This document shows, one piece after another, positions 18,375 through 30,138 of a stretch of DNA of 64,000 bases. This DNA is from Vibrio panuliri (GTDB taxonomy: Bacteria > Pseudomonadota > Gammaproteobacteria > Enterobacterales > Vibrionaceae), in contig NZ_AP019654.1 of assembly GCF_009938205.1 (NCBI RefSeq), forward strand, positions 558,001 through 622,000, in the 5' to 3' direction. Both the position numbers and the translations under genes were made by a program. How positions within the stretch are numbered: position 1 is the stretch's first letter; every line of letters begins with the position of its first letter. The notes beneath the pieces are model-generated. The model saw only the letters and a list, made by a program, of their open reading frames with translations, had not been told where the DNA came from and searched no databases.

Positions 18375-20104
18375 GTTCTGCCAAAAAAGTCCAACCTGCG
18401 ACCAAATCAACCCCTATTGAGCCGCCACAGCTAATTCGCTGGCGTTTCTATTTGGTTTTATTCTTTGTTTTTCTTATCTTCGCTGCGCTTGTTGCTCGTA
18501 TCGGTTATATCCAAATCGTGGAACCGGACAACCTGATTAAGCAGGGTGATATGCGTTCTATACGCGCTCAGACCTTATATTCAGCACGTGGCATTATATC
18601 TGACCGAAATGGCGAACCATTAGCGGTGAGTGTGCCTGTTGAAGCGGTATGGGCTGATCCGGTGACCATCTTCAAACAGAAACAAGGCTTGGGTGATATT
18701 GACCGCTGGCACGCATTAGCCGATGTGCTAGGACTCGACCGCCAAGAAATGCTTGAGAAGATCAAACAGAACAAGTCTCGTCGCTTTATCTATCTTCAGC
18801 GTCAAGTGAGCCCTGCGATGGCGAACTATATTCGTGAGCTGAAATTGGCGGGGATCGGCTTGAAGAAAGAATCACGTCGTTATTACCCTGCTGGCGAAGT
18901 GAGTGCCCATGTTGTTGGTGTGACGGGGATTGACGGACATGGCCTTGAAGGGGTCGAAGTGAGTTACGACAAAGTGCTCACTGGTGAAGCGGGTAAGCGT
19001 ATTATTCGTAAAGACCGTTATGGCCGTGTGGTAGAAAACATTGCGTTGGAAGAGCGTGAAGAAGGTAAGCCATTAACCTTAACCATCGATCAAAGACTAC
19101 AAGCGATTGCCTACCGAGCGATTAAGCAAGCGGTAGCGGATTACCGTGCTACATCAGCTTCAGCCGTGGTGCTGGACGTAAAAACGGGCGCAGTGCTCGC
19201 GATGGTTAATGCGCCTTCCTACAACCCAAACAATCGCGCGGATTTGCAATCAGCAAAAATGCGTAACCGAGTCATTACCGACGCCTTTGAACCCGGTTCG
19301 ACGGTGAAGCCTTTTGTCGTGCTGGCGGCATTGGAAAATGGCGTTGCAGATGAAAACACCGTGATTGATACTGGCAATGGCATTATGCAGGTGGGCGGAA
19401 GCCGTGTGCGTGATACATCAAAAGTCGGTAAAGCGGATTTAACCACCATCTTGAAGAAGTCGAGTAATATTGGTGTTGCCAAGTTAGCGCTGGAAATGCC
19501 ATTGGAAGCTTTGCTTGGTATGTATAGCAGTGTCGGCTTTGGTGAGTCTTCCGGTTTGACACTGCGTGGTGAAAGTACGGGTATTTTCCCTGACCGACGT
19601 CGATGGTCACAGTTTGAAATTGCGACGCTGTCATTTGGTTATGGTTTGACGATTACTCCGTTACAACTGGCACACGCTTATGCCACGCTGGGTAACCACG
19701 GCGAGTACCAGCCTGTTCATATTATTGAAAACAACCAGCAAGACTTGTCGCGCCAAGTGATCGATGAGAAATACGCACGCATGGTGCTCGCTATGTTGGA
19801 AACCGTGACGCAACCGGGTGGTACTGCAACCAAAGCTGCTGTGCCGGGTTATCGTGTTGCTGCAAAAACCGGGACGTCACGTAAAGCCATTGCGGGCGGT
19901 TATGGCGATGAATACTTTGCTTATACCGCAGGTGTCGCGCCCGCGAGTGATCCACGCGTCGCTCTCGTTGTGATTGTTAACGAGCCGCAAGGTGACAACT
20001 ACTACGGCGGTTCGGTTGCAGGTCCAGTTTTCTCTGAGATCTTAAAAGGGACGTTGCAGATCCTTAACATCGCCCCAGATGAAAATAAATTTAAGCAGGA
20101 ATAG
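18371..20104 (+). CDS. ftsI: Septal peptidoglycan transpeptidase FtsI (PBP3)
   Basis: FtsI is a class B penicillin-binding protein that crosslinks septal peptidoglycan together with FtsW. It is 577 aa with an N-terminal membrane anchor (FYLVLFFVFLIFAALVARI), a pedestal domain, and the transpeptidase domain with active-site Ser310 in STVK, then SSN and KTG (in AAKTGTSR). All catalytic motifs are intact. The start overlaps the ftsL stop in ATGA. Confidence 0.97.
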   Translation: MSSAKKVQPATKSTPIEPPQLIRWRFYLVLFFVFLIFAALVARIGYIQIVEPDNLIKQGDMRSIRAQTLYSARGIISDRNGEPLAVSVPVEAVWADPVTIFKQKQGLGDIDRWHALADVLGLDRQEMLEKIKQNKSRRFIYLQRQVSPAMANYIRELKLAGIGLKKESRRYYPAGEVSAHVVGVTGIDGHGLEGVEVSYDKVLTGEAGKRIIRKDRYGRVVENIALEEREEGKPLTLTIDQRLQAIAYRAIKQAVADYRATSASAVVLDVKTGAVLAMVNAPSYNPNNRADLQSAKMRNRVITDAFEPGSTVKPFVVLAALENGVADENTVIDTGNGIMQVGGSRVRDTSKVGKADLTTILKKSSNIGVAKLALEMPLEALLGMYSSVGFGESSGLTLRGESTGIFPDRRRWSQFEIATLSFGYGLTITPLQLAHAYATLGNHGEYQPVHIIENNQQDLSRQVIDEKYARMVLAMLETVTQPGGTATKAAVPGYRVAAKTGTSRKAIAGGYGDEYFAYTAGVAPASDPRVALVVIVNEPQGDNYYGGSVAGPVFSEILKGTLQILNIAPDENKFKQE

Positions 20105-20119
20105 AGTGAGACCTTGGAT

Positions 20120-21601
20120 ATGTCGTTAAGCCTCACATTGAAAGAATTATTAGCACCGTGGTTCGATGTACCACAGGCTATCGCCAATACCGACGTTCGT
20201 CAGCTAGAACTGGATAGTCGACAGATAGCGCAAGGTGTTACCTTCGTGGCAATTAAAGGCCACGCGATTGATGGGCGTCAGTTTATCGCATCGGCTGTGA
20301 GCAAAGGGGCGAATGCTGTCATTGCTCAAGCGTGCGACAGCAAACCTCACGGTTTGGTGGAATACCAAAATGAAATTGCCATCGTTTATATTGCTGAACT
20401 GGGCAATATTCTCTCTGAGCTTGCTGGGCGCTTGTATGCGCAACACAACAATCAACTGATTGGTGTTACGGGCACGAATGGTAAAACGACGATCACTCAA
20501 CTTATAGCGCAATGGTTAGGATTGGTTGAGCATCGCGCAGCGGTTATGGGTACAACCGGTAATGGCTTTCTTGAACAGCTACAACCTGCTGCCAATACAA
20601 CCGGTAATGCAGTCGATGTGCAGCGTACGATTGCCCAACTTGGTGAACAAGGTGCTCAGTACACGGCGTTAGAGGTTTCTTCACATGGCCTAGTTCAGGG
20701 GCGTGTAAAAGCACTGCCATTTGTCGCTGGCGTATTTACTAACCTAAGTCGTGATCACCTTGATTATCACGGCACGATGGAAGAGTACGCAGAAGCTAAA
20801 TTTACGCTCTTTACTCAGCATGAATGTCAACATGCAATCATCAATGTTGATGATGCAGTCGGCGCGCAATGGATTAAGCGTTTGGAGAATGCCATTGCGG
20901 TATCACTTGAGCCACAAGAGAGTGGCAACGCTGTTTGGGCAACGTCAGTGGGCTATTCAGAACAAGGCATTGATATTGCGTTTGACGGTATGTTCGGAGC
21001 GGGACATTTTCATGTGCCGTTAATTGGTGAATTTAATGCCAGCAATGTGATGTTGGCATTAACCACTCTGTTGGCATTAGGGATTGATAAGCAGCAATTG
21101 TTGGAGAGTGCCGCTCAATTAGTGCCGGTTTTGGGGCGAATGGAGCTGTTTGCCGCTCAAGGTCAGGCTAAAGTAGTCGTCGATTATGCTCACACTCCCG
21201 ATGCGCTTGAAAAAGCATTAATGGCCCTGCGTGTTCATTGCCAAGGTAAGCTTTGGGCAATCTTTGGCTGTGGTGGTGACCGAGACAAAGGTAAGCGACC
21301 AATGATGGCTGAAATTGGCGAGCGGTTAGCCGATAAGGTTATTCTGTCTGATGATAATCCACGCAGTGAGAAGGCTGAGGAAATCGTCAAAGATATGCTG
21401 GCTGGTATGTGTCACCCAAGTGATGCCGTGGTTGAACATGACCGTTTTAAAGCACTGCAATATGCGCTTAATAACGCCAGTGCGCATGACATTATCCTCC
21501 TTGCGGGTAAAGGGCATGAAGATTACCAAGTGCTTGCCAATGAAACTATTCACTATTCAGACCGTGAGTCAGCGCAGCAACTTTTAGGACTTACATCATG
21601 A
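20120..21601 (+). CDS. murE: UDP-MurNAc-tripeptide synthetase MurE (meso-diaminopimelate-adding)
   Basis: MurE adds the third stem-peptide residue to UDP-MurNAc-L-Ala-D-Glu. It is 493 aa from ATG at 20120. A TTG at 20114 is also open, but the ATG is the better start. The ATP-binding GTNGKTTIT is near residue 116. The DDNPRSE motif near residue 415 is the known signature for meso-diaminopimelate rather than lysine. The stop overlaps murF by four bases. Confidence 0.96.
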   Translation: MSLSLTLKELLAPWFDVPQAIANTDVRQLELDSRQIAQGVTFVAIKGHAIDGRQFIASAVSKGANAVIAQACDSKPHGLVEYQNEIAIVYIAELGNILSELAGRLYAQHNNQLIGVTGTNGKTTITQLIAQWLGLVEHRAAVMGTTGNGFLEQLQPAANTTGNAVDVQRTIAQLGEQGAQYTALEVSSHGLVQGRVKALPFVAGVFTNLSRDHLDYHGTMEEYAEAKFTLFTQHECQHAIINVDDAVGAQWIKRLENAIAVSLEPQESGNAVWATSVGYSEQGIDIAFDGMFGAGHFHVPLIGEFNASNVMLALTTLLALGIDKQQLLESAAQLVPVLGRMELFAAQGQAKVVVDYAHTPDALEKALMALRVHCQGKLWAIFGCGGDRDKGKRPMMAEIGERLADKVILSDDNPRSEKAEEIVKDMLAGMCHPSDAVVEHDRFKALQYALNNASAHDIILLAGKGHEDYQVLANETIHYSDRESAQQLLGLTS

Positions 21602-22956
21602 TTCCACTCTCATTAAGCCATTTGGCTAGCGTCTTGAATGCCGAGTTAATTGGTGAAGATTGTACGATCACCCAAGTTTCTACCGATACTCGTAATATTG
21701 AATCTGGCGCCCTGTTTGTCGCGCTGGTTGGTGAACGCTTTGACGCTCATGATTTTGCTCATCAAGCGGTAGAGTCAGGCGCAGCCGCTCTACTGGTTTC
21801 TCGTCCTTTACAGTTAGACATCGCACAACTTGTGGTACCAGACAGTAAAATCGCTTTGGGCCAGTTGGCTGCTTATGTTCATCAGCAATGTACCACGCCA
21901 ACCGTCGCTATCACCGGAAGTTGCGGAAAAACGACGGTCAAAGAGATGGTCGCGAGCATTATGTCGCTTAACGGTCAGGTGCTTTATACCGCTGGCAACT
22001 TTAACAATGATATCGGTGTTCCGTTGACGCTTTTGCGTTCTACGCCAAATGATGATTACGCAGTGATTGAGTTGGGAGCGAACCATATTGGTGAAATCGC
22101 TTATACATCGGCGTTAGTTACGCCAGATGTTGCCTTAGTGAACAACGTTGCTGCGGCGCACCTGGAAGGATTTGGTTCTATTGACGGAGTAAAACAGGCC
22201 AAAGGTGAGATTTACCAAGGTTTGAAATCTGGCGGTGTGGCTGTGGTCAATCTAGAAAGTCACGGTGGTGATTTTTGGCAAGCAGCACTAGCAGACAAGC
22301 AAGTTAAGACCTTCTCCACTCTGGATGCCAGCGCAGATTACTTCGCTGACAATATCGGAGTGAATGATGCAGGCGAAGCGCACTTTACTCTTCATACCCC
22401 GGTTGGCAGCCAAAATGTGCAGTTGGGCATCATTGGTCGACACAATGTTGCCAATGCCCTTGCAGCAACGGCACTCGCTCTGGAGTTAGGTGCAGACTTG
22501 ACTCAAGTAGCGACGGGACTTGCTCATTTATCCAAAGTAAAAGGTCGCGTTGAAGTTGTCGCGCTCAATGAGCAACTTAAATTGATCGACGATAGCTACA
22601 ACGCGAGTGTTCCTGCGATGAAAGCCGCGGCAGACCTATTAGCCGGATTTAATGGTACTCGCTGGCTTATTTTGGGGAATATGGCAGAGTTAGGTGATGA
22701 AAGTCTTGAACTTCACCGTCAAGTCGGGGAACATGCAGCCCCATTTAATTTCGAGCAAGTACTGACGTACGGTGCTGATACACGAGTGATCAGCGACGTT
22801 TGTCATGGAAAACACTTCGACTCACATGACCGCATGATTGAATTTATAGTACAGCAGTTGCCACATCATATCGGTCCTAATACTTTACTGGTCAAAGGCG
22901 CCAATAGCGCTGGAATGAGTAAAGTTGCAACTGCATTGAAGGAGATCTATTCATGA
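21598..22956 (+). CDS. murF: UDP-MurNAc-pentapeptide synthetase MurF (D-Ala-D-Ala-adding)
   Basis: MurF ligates D-Ala-D-Ala to complete the UDP-MurNAc pentapeptide. It is 452 aa, with the three Mur-ligase domains: an N-terminal UDP-binding domain, the central ATPase with [11 protein letters not shown] near residue 106 and [12 protein letters not shown], and a C-terminal Rossmann-like domain ([14 protein letters not shown]). It is linked to murE and mraY by ATGA overlaps at both ends. Confidence 0.96.
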   Translation: MIPLSLSHLASVLNAELIGEDCTITQVSTDTRNIESGALFVALVGERFDAHDFAHQAVESGAAALLVSRPLQLDIAQLVVPDSKIALGQLAAYVHQQCTTPTVAITGSCGKTTVKEMVASIMSLNGQVLYTAGNFNNDIGVPLTLLRSTPNDDYAVIELGANHIGEIAYTSALVTPDVALVNNVAAAHLEGFGSIDGVKQAKGEIYQGLKSGGVAVVNLESHGGDFWQAALADKQVKTFSTLDASADYFADNIGVNDAGEAHFTLHTPVGSQNVQLGIIGRHNVANALAATALALELGADLTQVATGLAHLSKVKGRVEVVALNEQLKLIDDSYNASVPAMKAAADLLAGFNGTRWLILGNMAELGDESLELHRQVGEHAAPFNFEQVLTYGADTRVISDVCHGKHFDSHDRMIEFIVQQLPHHIGPNTLLVKGANSAGMSKVATALKEIYS

Positions 22957-24035
22957 TTATTTGGCTTGCAGAGCTGCTACAGCCATATTTTTCATTCTTC
23001 CGTCTGTTTGAATACCTATCGTTTCGCGCCATTGTAAGCGTGTTAACTGCATTAGGTCTTTCGTTATGGATGGGCCCTCATTTGATTCGTCGTTTGCAGA
23101 TGTTGCAAATTGGTCAAGTGGTGCGCAATGAAGGTCCAGAATCTCACTTCAGTAAACGTGGCACACCAACAATGGGTGGTGTGATGATTCTTGCAGCCAT
23201 TATCACCACTGTTTTGCTTTGGGCGGACTTGAGTAATCCCTACGTATGGGCGGTGATTTTTGTTCTCGGTGGCTATGGTGCGGTGGGTTTTGTCGACGAC
23301 TATCGTAAAGTGGTGCGTAAGAACACTGATGGGCTTATTGCTCGTTGGAAGTACTTCTGGCAATCCGTGATCGCTTTGGTAGTGGCGTTTGCTCTTTATG
23401 CTCATGGACACGATACCAGCGCGACGCAGTTGGTGGTGCCTTTCTTTAAAGAAGTGATGCCACAATTAGGCTTGATGTACATTGTACTGACTTACTTTGT
23501 TATCGTCGGCACCAGTAATGCGGTAAACCTAACCGATGGTCTTGATGGCTTGGCGATTATGCCAACAGTGCTTGTTGCAGCGGGTTTTGCGGCAATTGCA
23601 TGGGCAACCGGTAACGTTCAGTTTGCTAGCTACTTACATATTCCACATGTACCTTACGCCTCTGAACTCGTTGTGGTGTGTACGGCTATCGTGGGCGCGG
23701 GGCTAGGCTTCTTATGGTTTAACACCTATCCTGCACAAGTATTTATGGGTGATGTCGGCTCGTTAGCTTTAGGCGGTGCACTGGGTACCATTGCAGTGTT
23801 GGTTCGTCAGGAATTTGTTTTAGTCATCATGGGTGGGGTGTTTGTTATGGAAACCCTATCGGTGATACTGCAAGTGGGCTCGTACAAACTACGTGGACAA
23901 CGTATTTTCCGTATGGCTCCGATTCACCATCACTATGAGTTGAAGGGTTGGCCTGAGCCACGCGTTATTGTGCGTTTTTGGATCATCTCTATTGTGCTGG
24001 TACTGATTGGTCTAGCGACACTTAAAGTTCGTTAA
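22953..24035 (+). CDS. mraY: Phospho-MurNAc-pentapeptide transferase MraY
   Basis: MraY transfers phospho-MurNAc-pentapeptide to undecaprenyl phosphate, making lipid I at the inner membrane. It is 360 aa with about ten hydrophobic helices. Conserved cytoplasmic motifs are visible: KRGTPTMGG, the Mg-binding [36 protein letters not shown] and the histidine-rich [11 protein letters not shown]. It starts in an ATGA overlap with murF and is followed by murD after 13 bases. Confidence 0.97.
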   Translation: MIIWLAELLQPYFSFFRLFEYLSFRAIVSVLTALGLSLWMGPHLIRRLQMLQIGQVVRNEGPESHFSKRGTPTMGGVMILAAIITTVLLWADLSNPYVWAVIFVLGGYGAVGFVDDYRKVVRKNTDGLIARWKYFWQSVIALVVAFALYAHGHDTSATQLVVPFFKEVMPQLGLMYIVLTYFVIVGTSNAVNLTDGLDGLAIMPTVLVAAGFAAIAWATGNVQFASYLHIPHVPYASELVVVCTAIVGAGLGFLWFNTYPAQVFMGDVGSLALGGALGTIAVLVRQEFVLVIMGGVFVMETLSVILQVGSYKLRGQRIFRMAPIHHHYELKGWPEPRVIVRFWIISIVLVLIGLATLKVR

Positions 24036-24048
24036 GGAAATTGACACC

Positions 24049-25371
24049 ATGACCATGCAGCGTTGGCAAGGTATTGAAAAAGTTGTGGTTGTAGGGCTCG
24101 GTATCACCGGGCTCTCTGTTGTTAAGCATCTCATGCGTCTACCGATTGCCTTGCAAGTTAAGGTAATTGATACCCGCAGTACACCCCCAGGTCACGATGA
24201 ACTACCGAGTGAAGTCGAACTGCATTCTGGCAGTTGGCGAACCGATTGGTTACTGGATGCTGATTTGGTGGTGACCAACCCAGGTATTGCCTTAGCAACG
24301 CCAGAGATTCAACAAGTGCTTACCGCAGGTATCCCTGTCGTTGGTGATATTGAGTTGTTCGCATGGCATGTCAACAAGCCAGTGATTGCCATTACTGGCT
24401 CAAACGGCAAAAGTACCGTGACGGATCTAACGGGTGTGGTGGCAAAAGCCTCTGGATTGGCCGTTGGGGTTGGCGGCAATATTGGCGTACCTGCACTGGA
24501 TTTGCTTGAGCTTGATGCTGACCTGTATGTCCTTGAACTTTCAAGTTTTCAACTCGAGACAACGTCCAGTTTAGAGTTGGTAGCGGGTGCTTTTCTCAAT
24601 CTTTCCGAAGATCACATGGATCGCTATCAAGGTATGGCGGACTATCGTCAAGCGAAATTGCGTATTTTTGACCATGCTCAAGCATGTATCGTCAATGCTG
24701 ATGATCGAGAGACTTACCCCGCTGCGACGGAAAATTTGGTGACATTCTCGATTGAAACGTCAGCCGATGCCTGCGTGAGTCAGTTTGATGGATGCGAGTA
24801 TCTAACTTGGCTTGGTGAGCGTATTTTACCGCTTGAGCAGCTTAGCCTAGTAGGCAGACACAATGTGGCTAATGCATTGGTGGTCATTGCTTTGCTCGCC
24901 AAAGCAGGGGTTGACTTCAAAGCTGGCCTACCAGCAATGAAATCTTACCAAGGTTTGACACATCGCTGCCAAGTTGTTGCGGATAATCAAGGTATTAAGT
25001 GGGTTAACGACTCTAAAGCGACCAATGTAGCGAGTACGTTAGCTGCGCTGTCTGGTTTAACTTTAGCAGGTAAGCTATATCTGCTGGTTGGCGGAAATGG
25101 TAAAGGTGCTGACTTTAGTGAATTAGCGCCAGTCCTAGCAAATTTAAACCTGCAACTTTGCTGCTTTGGTGCTGATGGTGATAAGTTTATGGCGCTGCAC
25201 CCTTCGGCAAAGCGCTTTGATACCATGCAAGAAATCATTACGTGGGCAAAACCTCAACTCAGTGAGGGAGACATGGTGTTGCTATCACCAGCGTGCGCGA
25301 GTTTCGACCAATTTGATAACTTTATGGCGCGTGGTGATGCCTTTGCTGAATTGGCAAAGCAGTTTGCCTAA
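24049..25371 (+). CDS. murD: UDP-MurNAc-L-alanine:D-glutamate ligase MurD
   Basis: MurD adds D-glutamate to UDP-MurNAc-L-Ala in the cytoplasm. It is 440 aa with the N-terminal UDP-binding fold ([13 protein letters not shown]), the ATP-binding [11 protein letters not shown] near residue 115, [10 protein letters not shown], and a C-terminal ligase domain with [22 protein letters not shown]. The ribosome-binding sequence AAGGA lies nine bases before the ATG. Confidence 0.96.
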   Translation: MTMQRWQGIEKVVVVGLGITGLSVVKHLMRLPIALQVKVIDTRSTPPGHDELPSEVELHSGSWRTDWLLDADLVVTNPGIALATPEIQQVLTAGIPVVGDIELFAWHVNKPVIAITGSNGKSTVTDLTGVVAKASGLAVGVGGNIGVPALDLLELDADLYVLELSSFQLETTSSLELVAGAFLNLSEDHMDRYQGMADYRQAKLRIFDHAQACIVNADDRETYPAATENLVTFSIETSADACVSQFDGCEYLTWLGERILPLEQLSLVGRHNVANALVVIALLAKAGVDFKAGLPAMKSYQGLTHRCQVVADNQGIKWVNDSKATNVASTLAALSGLTLAGKLYLLVGGNGKGADFSELAPVLANLNLQLCCFGADGDKFMALHPSAKRFDTMQEIITWAKPQLSEGDMVLLSPACASFDQFDNFMARGDAFAELAKQFA

Positions 25372-25459
25372 CGATATAGTATAAGCACCGTGTCAGGCGG
25401 TGCGTTAAGCCACTAATGGATTAAGAGCTTGGCTAGAAATATAAGAGATAACTAAATAC

Positions 25460-26650
25460 ATGCCGTTGCGAGAACACGTCGCTAATTTTAAACAGTGGTT
25501 TACTCAACCAGCACCACAAGCACTTTTTGACCGTCAATTAGTGTGGATTGCGCTCGGGTTGATGTTGACTGGCTTGGTGATGGTGACATCGGCTTCTTTC
25601 CCTATTAGCTATCGTCTGACTGGGCAGCCTTTCCACTTTATGTTCCGTCATGCGGTATTCTTGTTGCTGGCGATTTCCACGGCTGCAGTCATACTGCAAG
25701 TGCAACTCAAACACTGGCTTAAGTTCAGTTCAATTCTGCTCGGGATCGCAATCGTATTATTGATTGTGGTGCTCGTTGGCGGTAAATCAGTAAACGGTGC
25801 CTCGCGCTGGATCCCGCTCGGGTTATTTAACCTGCAACCTGCAGAAGTTGCCAAGTTGTCACTATTTATCTTTATGGCGGGTTATCTCGTACGTAAACAA
25901 GATGAAGTTCGTGCGACGTTTTTTGGTGGCTTTATCAAGCCGATTCTCGTGTTTGGTGCTTTTGCGGTGCTACTGCTGTTTCAGCCAGATTTGGGTACGG
26001 TGATCGTAATGCTAGTGACCTTGTTCGGCATGTTGTTTATTGCCGGAGCGAAGCTGACCCAATTTCTTGCCTTAATGGTTGTCGGTATTGTCGCGGTAAT
26101 TGCATTGATCGTTGCTGAGCCATATCGTATGAAGCGTGTGACGTCATTTCTCGACCCTTGGGAAAACCCATTTGGCAGTGGCTATCAGCTCACGCAATCA
26201 TTAATGGCATTTGGCCGTGGTGATTGGTTTGGGCAAGGTCTAGGTAACTCCATTCAGAAACTGGCTTACTTGCCAGAAGCTCATACCGACTTCGTGTTCG
26301 CCGTGTTGGCGGAAGAGTTAGGTTTTGTTGGCGTCGTATTAGTGCTGATGCTGATTTTTAGCTTGGTACTTAAAGCAATATTCATTGGGCGACGAGCATT
26401 TGAGAGTGATGAGTTTTTTGGTGGTTACTTAGCCTTTGGTATTGGTATTTGGTTTGCGTTCCAAACATTGGTCAATGTAGGTGCGGCGGCGGGTATTGTG
26501 CCAACCAAAGGTTTAACCCTCCCACTGATCAGTTACGGTGGTTCGAGTTTAATTATTATGTCAGTCGCGGTTTCAATCTTATTGAGAATTGACCATGAGT
26601 GCCGTCTTAAAGCGCTGCAAATAGAAAAGAATACAGAAGATGAGCAATAA
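25460..26650 (+). CDS. ftsW: Septal peptidoglycan glycosyltransferase FtsW
   Basis: FtsW is a SEDS-family polymerase that makes septal glycan strands with FtsI as partner. It is 396 aa with about ten membrane segments and the SEDS signatures ([31 protein letters not shown], and [18 protein letters not shown]). The 88-base gap after murD is one of the longer ones in this part of the cluster. The gene overlaps murG by 11 bases. Confidence 0.96.
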   Translation: MPLREHVANFKQWFTQPAPQALFDRQLVWIALGLMLTGLVMVTSASFPISYRLTGQPFHFMFRHAVFLLLAISTAAVILQVQLKHWLKFSSILLGIAIVLLIVVLVGGKSVNGASRWIPLGLFNLQPAEVAKLSLFIFMAGYLVRKQDEVRATFFGGFIKPILVFGAFAVLLLFQPDLGTVIVMLVTLFGMLFIAGAKLTQFLALMVVGIVAVIALIVAEPYRMKRVTSFLDPWENPFGSGYQLTQSLMAFGRGDWFGQGLGNSIQKLAYLPEAHTDFVFAVLAEELGFVGVVLVLMLIFSLVLKAIFIGRRAFESDEFFGGYLAFGIGIWFAFQTLVNVGAAAGIVPTKGLTLPLISYGGSSLIIMSVAVSILLRIDHECRLKALQIEKNTEDEQ

Positions 26651-27704
26651 TAAAAAACGTTTAATGGTAATGGCTGGTGGTACAGGCGGGCATGTTTTCC
26701 CGGGTCTCGCGGTCGCCAAAAAACTGCAACAACAAGGTTGGGAGATTCGTTGGTTAGGTACTGCGGATAGAATGGAAGCAGAGTTGGTACCGAAGCACGG
26801 TATTGATATCGACTTTATTAAAGTGAAAGGGCTACGTGGTCAAGGGATTGCGCGTCTTATTGCAGCGCCTTTTCAGATTGTTAACGCGATTTTGCAAGCT
26901 CGAGCACATATGAAGGCATGGCGCCCAGATGCAGTGCTCGGTATGGGTGGTTATGTCAGCGGTCCGGGCGGGATTGCGGCATGGTTGCTCGGTATCCCTG
27001 TTGTACTGCATGAGCAAAATGCAGTTGCGGGTTTAACCAACCAATGGTTGGCGAAAATTGCTAAGAAAGTATTCCAAGCCTTTCCTGGTGCATTTCCTGA
27101 TGCGCAGGTGGTGGGCAACCCAGTACGTGAAGATGTCGTGGCTCTTGCTGAACCGCAAGTGCGTATGGCTGATCGTCAAGGTCCGATCCGCATTTTAGTG
27201 ATGGGCGGAAGCCAAGGTGCACGTATTCTTAATCAAACGATGCCGGAAGTGATGGCCAAGCTCGGTGAGGGTTATCAAGTACGTCACCAAGCGGGTAAAA
27301 ACAGTCAGCAAGACGTCGCACAGGCTTACCAACAACATCAAGTCACCCAAGCGGAGACGATGGAGTTTATTGATGATGTTGCCGATGCATACCAATGGGC
27401 CGATCTATTAGTATGCCGCTCAGGAGCGTTAACGGTTTCCGAAGTTGCTGCGGCTGGGGTGGGCGCTATTTTCATCCCATTTATGCACAAAGACAGACAG
27501 CAGGCCCTAAATGCTGACCATTTGGTTGAGTGCGGGGCGGCAAAAATGATTGAACAGCCAGAGCTGAGCGTCGATAAGTTGGTGAGTGAAATCCAGTCGT
27601 TGGATCGCTCTCACTTACAACAGATGGCTCTTAAAGCGAGAAGTGCTGCTATGTTAGAAGCGGACCGCGTTGTAGCGGATGCGATTATCGCGCTAACCAA
27701 ATAA
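26640..27704 (+). CDS. murG: Lipid II synthase MurG
   Basis: MurG transfers GlcNAc from UDP-GlcNAc to lipid I, forming lipid II on the cytoplasmic face. It is 354 aa, GT-B fold, with the glycine-rich [14 protein letters not shown] near the start, [21 protein letters not shown], the second glycine motif [11 protein letters not shown] and [10 protein letters not shown]. It begins inside ftsW (11-base overlap). Confidence 0.97.
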   Translation: MSNNKKRLMVMAGGTGGHVFPGLAVAKKLQQQGWEIRWLGTADRMEAELVPKHGIDIDFIKVKGLRGQGIARLIAAPFQIVNAILQARAHMKAWRPDAVLGMGGYVSGPGGIAAWLLGIPVVLHEQNAVAGLTNQWLAKIAKKVFQAFPGAFPDAQVVGNPVREDVVALAEPQVRMADRQGPIRILVMGGSQGARILNQTMPEVMAKLGEGYQVRHQAGKNSQQDVAQAYQQHQVTQAETMEFIDDVADAYQWADLLVCRSGALTVSEVAAAGVGAIFIPFMHKDRQQALNADHLVECGAAKMIEQPELSVDKLVSEIQSLDRSHLQQMALKARSAAMLEADRVVADAIIALTK

Positions 27705-27715
27705 CGAGATACACG

Positions 27716-29173
27716 ATGACCGTAAAACACACACAAGATTTAGCTCAGATTCGAGCAATGGTTCCAGAGATGCGCCGCGTAAAATCGATCCACTTTATTG
27801 GTATCGGTGGGGCTGGTATGAGTGGTATTGCTGAAGTGCTACTCAATGAGGGTTACCAAATTACAGGTTCTGACATTGCAGAAAATGCGGTCACAGAGCG
27901 CCTAACTGAGAAAGGGGCGACAGTATATATTGGCCATCATGAGAGCAATGTTGCACAGGCCAGTGTGGTAGTGGTTTCAACGGCGATCAACGAAGCCAAC
28001 CCAGAGATTAAAGCCGCGCGAGAAGCGCGTATCCCTGTGGTTCGTCGTGCAGAAATGCTGGCGGAGTTGATGCGTTTTCGTCACGGTATTGCGGTCGCGG
28101 GGACACATGGTAAAACCACGACAACCGCACTAGTTACACAAATCTATTCAGAAGCTGGTCTAGATCCAACGTTTGTTAATGGTGGTCTAGTGAAGAGCGC
28201 AGGAACTAACGCTCGTTTAGGCTCAAGCCGTATCTTGATTGCCGAAGCAGATGAAAGTGATGCATCATTCTTACACCTTCAGCCAATGGTGAGTATTGTT
28301 ACCAATATTGAAGCTGACCATATGGACACTTATGGCGGTGATTTTGAAACGCTAAAGCAAACCTTTATCGACTTTCTGCATAACTTGCCTTTCTACGGTC
28401 AAGCGATCTTATGTATTGATGATCCAGTCGTTCGTGAGTTGATTCCTCGAGTGAGCCGCCAAGTGATCACCTACGGCTTCTCGGAAGATGCGGATGTGCG
28501 AATTGAGAATTATCGCCAAGAAGGTCAGCAAGGTAAGTTTACCGTAGTACGTCAAGGCCGTGCGAACCTTGATATCACGCTGAATATTCCAGGGCGACAC
28601 AATGCCCTCAATGCTTCCGCTGCGATTGCGGTTGCAACCGAAGATGATATTTCTGACGAGGCGATTTTAAGCGCAATGCTTGGAACCCAAGGTACCGGGC
28701 GCCGTTTTGATCACCTCGGTGAGTTTGCGACCGGCAATGGTCAAGCGATGTTGGTTGACGATTATGGTCATCATCCAACAGAAGTCGGGGTGACGATTCA
28801 AGCGGCACGCAGTGGTTGGGCAGATAAACGCCTAGTGATGATTTTTCAACCACACCGTTATAGCCGTACTCGTGACCTTTATGATGATTTTGCTAACGTA
28901 TTAGAGCAGGTCGATGTTCTGATCATGCTGGATGTCTATGCGGCGGGTGAAAAGCCGATTGCGGGAGCGGATGGGCGTTCGTTATGTCGTACTATTCGCA
29001 GTCGTGGCAAGATAGATCCGATCTTTGTGCCGGATAGCGAGACACTGCCAGCGGCGTTAGCGAACGTATTACAAGATGGTGACCTTGTTTTAACGCAAGG
29101 TGCTGGTGATGTGGGTAAAGTTGCTAAGCAATTAGCAGCACTTAAACTAAACATCGCGAAAATGCAGGCGTGA
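27716..29173 (+). CDS. murC: UDP-MurNAc:L-alanine ligase MurC
   Basis: MurC adds the first amino acid, L-alanine, to UDP-MurNAc. It is 485 aa with the N-terminal [17 protein letters not shown], the ATP-binding [11 protein letters not shown] near residue 124, [12 protein letters not shown], and the C-terminal [10 protein letters not shown] and FQPHRYSRT motifs. It follows murG by 11 bases. A 173-base gap with its own promoter separates it from ftsQ. Confidence 0.96.
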   Translation: MTVKHTQDLAQIRAMVPEMRRVKSIHFIGIGGAGMSGIAEVLLNEGYQITGSDIAENAVTERLTEKGATVYIGHHESNVAQASVVVVSTAINEANPEIKAAREARIPVVRRAEMLAELMRFRHGIAVAGTHGKTTTTALVTQIYSEAGLDPTFVNGGLVKSAGTNARLGSSRILIAEADESDASFLHLQPMVSIVTNIEADHMDTYGGDFETLKQTFIDFLHNLPFYGQAILCIDDPVVRELIPRVSRQVITYGFSEDADVRIENYRQEGQQGKFTVVRQGRANLDITLNIPGRHNALNASAAIAVATEDDISDEAILSAMLGTQGTGRRFDHLGEFATGNGQAMLVDDYGHHPTEVGVTIQAARSGWADKRLVMIFQPHRYSRTRDLYDDFANVLEQVDVLIMLDVYAAGEKPIAGADGRSLCRTIRSRGKIDPIFVPDSETLPAALANVLQDGDLVLTQGAGDVGKVAKQLAALKLNIAKMQA

Positions 29174-29238
29174 GATTGAGATTTTTGAAGATTTAGCGCA
29201 ATTATTGCGTTAAAAAAACGATTTCTCACTTTCAAGGT

Positions 29239-29266
29239 TTGATACTTTTTACGACCCCAGTATAAT
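29239..29266 (+). promoter_or_regulatory. Predicted internal promoter for ftsQAZ
   Basis: TTGATA (29239) and a perfect TATAAT (29261) are separated by 16 bases, about 80 bases before ftsQ. ftsQAZ are known to have local promoters in other Gammaproteobacteria. Confidence 0.6.
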
Positions 29267-29346
29267 CCGAGGGTTATAGTGAATGCTTTGGCCTATGCAA
29301 AGGGATAGGATTTAGAATTGCGAGCGTATAACAAGGGCAACGGACT

Positions 29347-30138
29347 TTGATTAGTACATCTTTTTCCCAAGACCGTCGTCTGAAAGACATCTCAAGCATT
29401 AAAAAGCACCTCGTGGGTGCTGGCTTTTTTGTTATGGTGATTGTCCTAATTGGCTCTCTACTCTTTTCTACCATTTCGTGGATGTGGGACGATCAACGTT
29501 TGCCGTTATCCAAACTTGTTCTTCAGGGCAAGTTGGAATACGTTACTGCGCTGGACGTACAGCGAGCGTTTTCTACGTTAGAGCACGTAGGGACGTTTAT
29601 GTCGCAAGATGTCGACACATTGCAGGACGTGATCGAACAGATCCCTTGGGTCTCGCATGTCTCCATCCGCAAACAGTGGCCGGATACGATAAAAGTGTTT
29701 TTAACTGAGCATCACGCCAAAGCAATTTGGAACGGTGATGTTTTGTTAGATGACCATGGTCAGATCTTTAATGGTGATATTGGTAAGCTAAAAGGCGATA
29801 GAGTTAAGCTCTATGGTCCTAAAGGCTCAAACCTTGAGGTATTGGAAACTTGGCAAAGAATTAGCCAACTGTTTGAACCTCTAGGGTTAACCATTACCTC
29901 ACTGGTTTTAAATGATCGACGCGCATGGCAAATTATTCTCGATAACGGTATTCGTTTGGAGTTAGGCAAAGAGTCTCTCGATGAGCGCATTAATCGTTTT
30001 GTTTCGTTGTATAGCAGCCTAGGTAGTGACGCTCAACGCGTGAGTTATATTGACCTTAGGTATGATACGGGAGCCGCGGTAGGCTGGTTCCCAGAACAAG
30101 AGTCACAACAAGAGAGCACAGATGACGAAGACCGCTGA
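29347..30138 (+). CDS. ftsQ: Cell division protein FtsQ
   Basis: FtsQ is a bitopic divisome protein that recruits FtsL/FtsB. It is 263 aa with a short cytoplasmic head, a membrane segment near residues 22-42 (GAGFFVMVIVLIGSLLFS), the POTRA domain (starting LVLQGKLEYVTALDVQRAF) and the FtsQ domain. The start appears to be TTG. An in-frame TAA lies at 29329, no ATG follows until the membrane segment, and AAGGG stands nine bases upstream of the TTG. It overlaps ftsA by 17 bases. Confidence 0.92.
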   Translation: MISTSFSQDRRLKDISSIKKHLVGAGFFVMVIVLIGSLLFSTISWMWDDQRLPLSKLVLQGKLEYVTALDVQRAFSTLEHVGTFMSQDVDTLQDVIEQIPWVSHVSIRKQWPDTIKVFLTEHHAKAIWNGDVLLDDHGQIFNGDIGKLKGDRVKLYGPKGSNLEVLETWQRISQLFEPLGLTITSLVLNDRRAWQIILDNGIRLELGKESLDERINRFVSLYSSLGSDAQRVSYIDLRYDTGAAVGWFPEQESQQESTDDEDR

